Assembly (NCBI GenBank): GCA_903887975.1
Contig: CAISSD010000282.1
Coordinates: 1-8,649, forward strand
Origin: an uncultured Legionellaceae bacterium
GTDB lineage: Bacteria; Pseudomonadota; Gammaproteobacteria; Legionellales; Legionellaceae
DNA length: 8,649 nucleotides
Direction of reading: 5' to 3'
Under the pieces are notes generated by a model that saw only the letters and a list, made by a program, of their open reading frames with translations, searched no databases and was not told the origin of the DNA. Shown one piece after another: positions 6,714 through 8,649 of the stretch (the first letter of the stretch is position 1; every line of letters starts with the position of its first letter). The translations under genes were made by a program, and so were the position numbers.

Positions 6714-6903
6714 TTAATTTAAGGCAATAATTTCCTCTGCATGATAGGATAATATATTAAAATAGTCGTAAGACATATAAAAATCACCCCAATCAGCCAC
6801 AAATGGTCCCCATGAGTTGGATGTTCCCAACAACTTTTACATCGAAGGCATAAGCTTGTGCTATGAATGCTAAAGTAAATAAGATATATTTTATAAATTT
6901 CAT
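6714..6903 (-). pseudogene. Small secreted-peptide gene disrupted by an apparent single-base frameshift
   Basis: Unrecognised small gene. From the ATG at 6903 the frame encodes a clear signal peptide, MKFIKYILFTLAFIAQAYA, followed by FDVKVVGNIQLMGTICG and a TGA at 6793-6795 (36 residues). If one A of the AAAA run at 6837-6840 is dropped, the reading continues as FDVKLLGTSNSWGPF... and ends ...YHAEEIIALN at the TAA at 6714-6716, giving a 62-residue precursor with a mature part of about 43 residues rich in Trp, Tyr and Phe. The restored stop lies only 15 bp before the transpeptidase start, typical operon spacing. It could be a recent pseudogene, a sequencing error, a programmed +1 shift (Lys AAA sliding to AAG), or a genuine 36-residue peptide with a coincidental downstream frame. 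I infer the frameshift only from coding character; I know no homologue. Confidence 0.55.
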
Positions 6904-6913
6904 CAAATAATTC

Positions 6914-6930
6914 CCGGATAAAAAATCCGG
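6914..6930. repeat. Perfect 6-bp inverted repeat (hairpin), loop of 5 A
   Basis: CCGGAT and ATCCGG flank AAAAA. It lies 11 bp upstream of the small-peptide start on the minus strand. In that transcript a GGGA just downstream of the stem is the only weak ribosome-binding-like sequence. There is no U-tract after the stem in either direction, so it is not a typical terminator. Confidence 0.5.
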
Positions 6931-6931
6931 T

Positions 6932-6960
6932 AATTTAATATTATGTGTCTACAAAGACAA
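6932..6960 (-). promoter_or_regulatory. Candidate sigma-70 promoter for the small-peptide/transpeptidase unit
   Basis: The minus strand has TTGTCT (complement of 6955-6960) and TAAATT (complement of 6932-6937) separated by exactly 17 bp, each with four of six consensus bases. It would start transcription near 6925, about 20 bp before the small-peptide ATG. The -35 box lies in the dyad at 6937-6964. No equally good plus-strand promoter for lolC was found in the spacer. Confidence 0.35.
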
Positions 6961-6964
6961 TATT
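6937..6964. repeat. Interrupted dyad in the lolC upstream region, possible operator
   Basis: TGTCT (6946-6950) and AGACA (6955-6959) form a perfect inverted repeat around ACAA. Flanking AATAT (6937-6941) and ATATT (6960-6964) extend it with a 4-nt bulge on the left. It sits between two divergent genes, covers the proposed minus-strand -35 box and lies about 25 bp before lolC, so it could be a regulator site. Confidence 0.35.
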
Positions 6965-6989
6965 TTAAACAAAAAAGGTCATTTCATTG

Positions 6990-8234
6990 ATGTACAAACC
7001 CTTGGCATGTTTTATTGGTTTGCGTTACATGCGCGCTAAAAAAAACAATCGTTTTGTGTCTTTTATTTCTCTAAGTTCAATGCTTGGTATTGCCATGGGC
7101 GTTATGGTGTTGGTGACGGTGCTTTCGGTGATGAATGGATTTCATGCACAAATTTATAAAAATTTTTTTGGGATGGCGCCTGAGATTACCATCACCGCAT
7201 CCCAAGGTGTTATGGATGATTGGGTGAATGTTGCACAAAAAATTCAACAAGAACCCGGTATTAAAGCGGTAGCACCCTTTGCAGGCGAGCAAGGGTTGTT
7301 GACGTATGAGGGACAAGTTTCACCGATTATTTTAAATGGTATTGTGCCAGACAAAGAAGAGGCTTTGAATCACCTCAGCAAAAAGTTATTTTTGGGCAGC
7401 ATCGGGCGTTTGGAACATTTTGGCATTATTCTTGGAAGAGGTGTGGCTGAAAAATTGGGTGTTATGTTGGGTGATAAAGTAACGGTTGTGATCCCCAAAG
7501 CCAGCATGACGGCAACAGGTATGGTGCCACGATTTAGACGTTTTACGGTGGTGGGGATGTTTTCGGTGGGGCCCGGTTTTGGTTTTGATAATAATTTGGC
7601 GTTTGTGAATTTAAGTGATGCTCAAAAATTATTGGATTTGGGAGAAAGTGTCACCGGCCTTAAACTTAAAATCAATGAGGTGCATCAAGCGCCACAGTTG
7701 GCGGCACTTTTGGCCACACAATTGGGCGAACATTATCAGGTTGGCAATTGGACCGAGCAGTATGGGGCTTTTTTTCAGGCCGTACGCATGGAAAAGACCA
7801 TGATGTTTTTTGTTTTGGTGTTGATTATTGCCGTCGCGGCGTTTAATTTGGTATCGTCCTTGGTGATGGTGGTGCATGATAAACAAGCTGAAATTGCCAT
7901 TTTGCGGACCATGGGGGCAACCCCTGGTATGATTTTGTCAATTTTTATGGTTGAAGGCATGATGGTGGGCGTGATGGGGACCTTGATGGGTTTGATTGGC
8001 GGATTGATTTTGGCAACGAATGCTGCTGCCATTGTTGATGTTTTGCAAGGATGGTTACACACCGCCATGTTTTCTTATTCGTTGTATGGGGCGGAGTCGT
8101 TACCATCGAAAATCTTATGGCAAGATTTATGGCGTGTTTCTGCCATGGCGTTGCTGTTGTCTTTTTTGGCGACCATTTATCCGGCGTGGCGTGCCTCAAA
8201 AACGTTGATTGCAGAGGCTTTGCATTATGAATGA
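6990..8234 (+). CDS. lolC: Lipoprotein-releasing system transmembrane protein LolC (LolC/LolE family)
   Basis: Inner-membrane subunit of LolCDE, the ABC transporter that extracts mature lipoproteins and hands them to the carrier LolA. The protein has 414 residues. TM1 lies at about 25-48 with VLSVMNGF ending at 51. A large periplasmic domain (about 52-265) follows, then TM2 (272-295), TM3 (315-345) and TM4 (380-400), the FtsX/MacB-type layout. The cytoplasmic coupling segment DKQAEIAILRTMGAT (297-311) is family-typical. The segment IPKASMTATGMVPRFRRF (168-185) resembles the LolC Hook that contacts LolA, and the N-terminus MYKPLACFIGLRYMR mirrors E. coli LolC (MYQPVALFIGLRYMR). This supports the ATG at 6990 over the in-frame TTG one codon upstream. 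AAGG lies 11 nt before the ATG. The gene overlaps lolD by 8 bp. Confidence 0.93.
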   Translation: MYKPLACFIGLRYMRAKKNNRFVSFISLSSMLGIAMGVMVLVTVLSVMNGFHAQIYKNFFGMAPEITITASQGVMDDWVNVAQKIQQEPGIKAVAPFAGEQGLLTYEGQVSPIILNGIVPDKEEALNHLSKKLFLGSIGRLEHFGIILGRGVAEKLGVMLGDKVTVVIPKASMTATGMVPRFRRFTVVGMFSVGPGFGFDNNLAFVNLSDAQKLLDLGESVTGLKLKINEVHQAPQLAALLATQLGEHYQVGNWTEQYGAFFQAVRMEKTMMFFVLVLIIAVAAFNLVSSLVMVVHDKQAEIAILRTMGATPGMILSIFMVEGMMVGVMGTLMGLIGGLILATNAAAIVDVLQGWLHTAMFSYSLYGAESLPSKILWQDLWRVSAMALLLSFLATIYPAWRASKTLIAEALHYE

Positions 8235-8649
8235 CGCGTTGATTTGTGCCAAGCATTTGTCCAAATCTTATCGAGAATACAAAACATCGGTGGATGTGTT
8301 GCAATCGATAGATTATTCGATTCATCCTGGTGCATGTGTTGCCATTGTGGGCGCTTCTGGCTCTGGAAAGAGTACGTTATTGCATCTTTTGGGTGGCTTG
8401 GATGCGCCCACTCAAGGTCAAGTGTTCGTGCAAGGCCAAGACTGGCAAAAATTAAGTGAAAAAAAGCGTTGTCAGCTTCGTAATCGGCTTTTGGGCTTTG
8501 TGTATCAATTTCATCATTTATTGCCTGAGTTTTCAGCGTTAGAAAACGTCGCCATGCCACTGCTTTTGGCCAATGAATCGGTTAAAACAGCCACGGAAGA
8601 GGCTAGGGCCATGTTGGCACAAGTTGGCCTTCATCATCGATTGCAACAT
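8227..8649 (+). CDS. lolD: Lipoprotein-releasing system ATP-binding protein LolD (3' part beyond window)
   Basis: Cytoplasmic ATPase of LolCDE, powering lipoprotein release from the inner membrane. I translated the first 141 residues of a family of about 230. Walker A GASGSGKST is at 42-50, followed directly by LLHLLGGLDAPTQG. The Q-loop region FVYQFHHLLPEFSALENV (91-108, Q94) is highly characteristic of LolD. Signature, Walker B and H-loop lie outside the window. The ATG at 8227 lies within the end of lolC (8-bp overlap ATGAATGA) and is preceded by GAGG 9 nt upstream, so translation is probably coupled. A second ATG at 8231 is in another frame. Confidence 0.95.
   Translation, partial: MNDALICAKHLSKSYREYKTSVDVLQSIDYSIHPGACVAIVGASGSGKSTLLHLLGGLDAPTQGQVFVQGQDWQKLSEKKRCQLRNRLLGFVYQFHHLLPEFSALENVAMPLLLANESVKTATEEARAMLAQVGLHHRLQH

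Noticed and set aside
6914..6930. Rho-independent terminator at the CCGGAT hairpin
   Set aside because: No T-run follows the stem on either strand; the A/T run is in the loop, and no gene ends nearby.
7775..8325. Overlapping minus-strand ORFs (97 and 126 codons) opposite lolC
   Set aside because: Composition mirrors the hydrophobic segments of LolC and no motifs were seen; lolC is certain on the other strand.

Overview
The window looks like chromosomal core sequence from a Gram-negative, AT-leaning gammaproteobacterium. Evidence: enterobacterial-type MinD, MinE, KdsD, KdsC, LptB, TadA, LolC and LolD proteins, compact spacing and several start/stop overlaps. Gene content would fit Legionellales/Coxiellales-like lineages, but that placement is inference. 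No mobile element, CRISPR array, tRNA or rRNA was seen.

Left part (1-4242, all minus strand; transcription runs from high to low coordinates): an SDR-type NAD(P)-binding protein, then a tight cluster minD-minE-kdsD-kdsC-lptB. Gaps are 51 bp, a 4-bp ATGA overlap, 3 bp, 13 bp and another ATGA overlap. It joins division-site placement (MinDE) to Kdo synthesis (KdsD isomerase, KdsC phosphatase) and the LPS export ATPase (LptB, cut by the window edge a few residues before its end). Two usual partners are absent: minC is not next to minD, and lptC-lptA are not between kdsC and lptB.

Middle part (4243-6903): a 77-bp divergent spacer, then on the plus strand a bestrophin-family membrane protein and tadA (tRNA adenosine deaminase), overlapping as TTGA. 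On the minus strand, converging with tadA and overlapping it by 23 bp, is a secreted L,D-transpeptidase-like protein (YkuD_2 type) with an unusual C-terminal extension. Sixteen bases upstream of it lies a very small gene for a secreted peptide that appears broken by a single extra base.

Right part (6904-8649): a short divergent regulatory region with two dyads, then lolC and the 5' part of lolD (8-bp overlap), encoding the inner-membrane complex that releases lipoproteins for transport to the outer membrane.

Most of the window therefore concerns the cell envelope: LPS precursor synthesis and export, lipoprotein release, peptidoglycan modification and division-site selection. The points most worth a second look are the frameshifted secreted-peptide gene beside the transpeptidase, the missing lptC-lptA and minC, the EF-hand-like loop in the transpeptidase extension, and non-ATG starts for minD and tadA.
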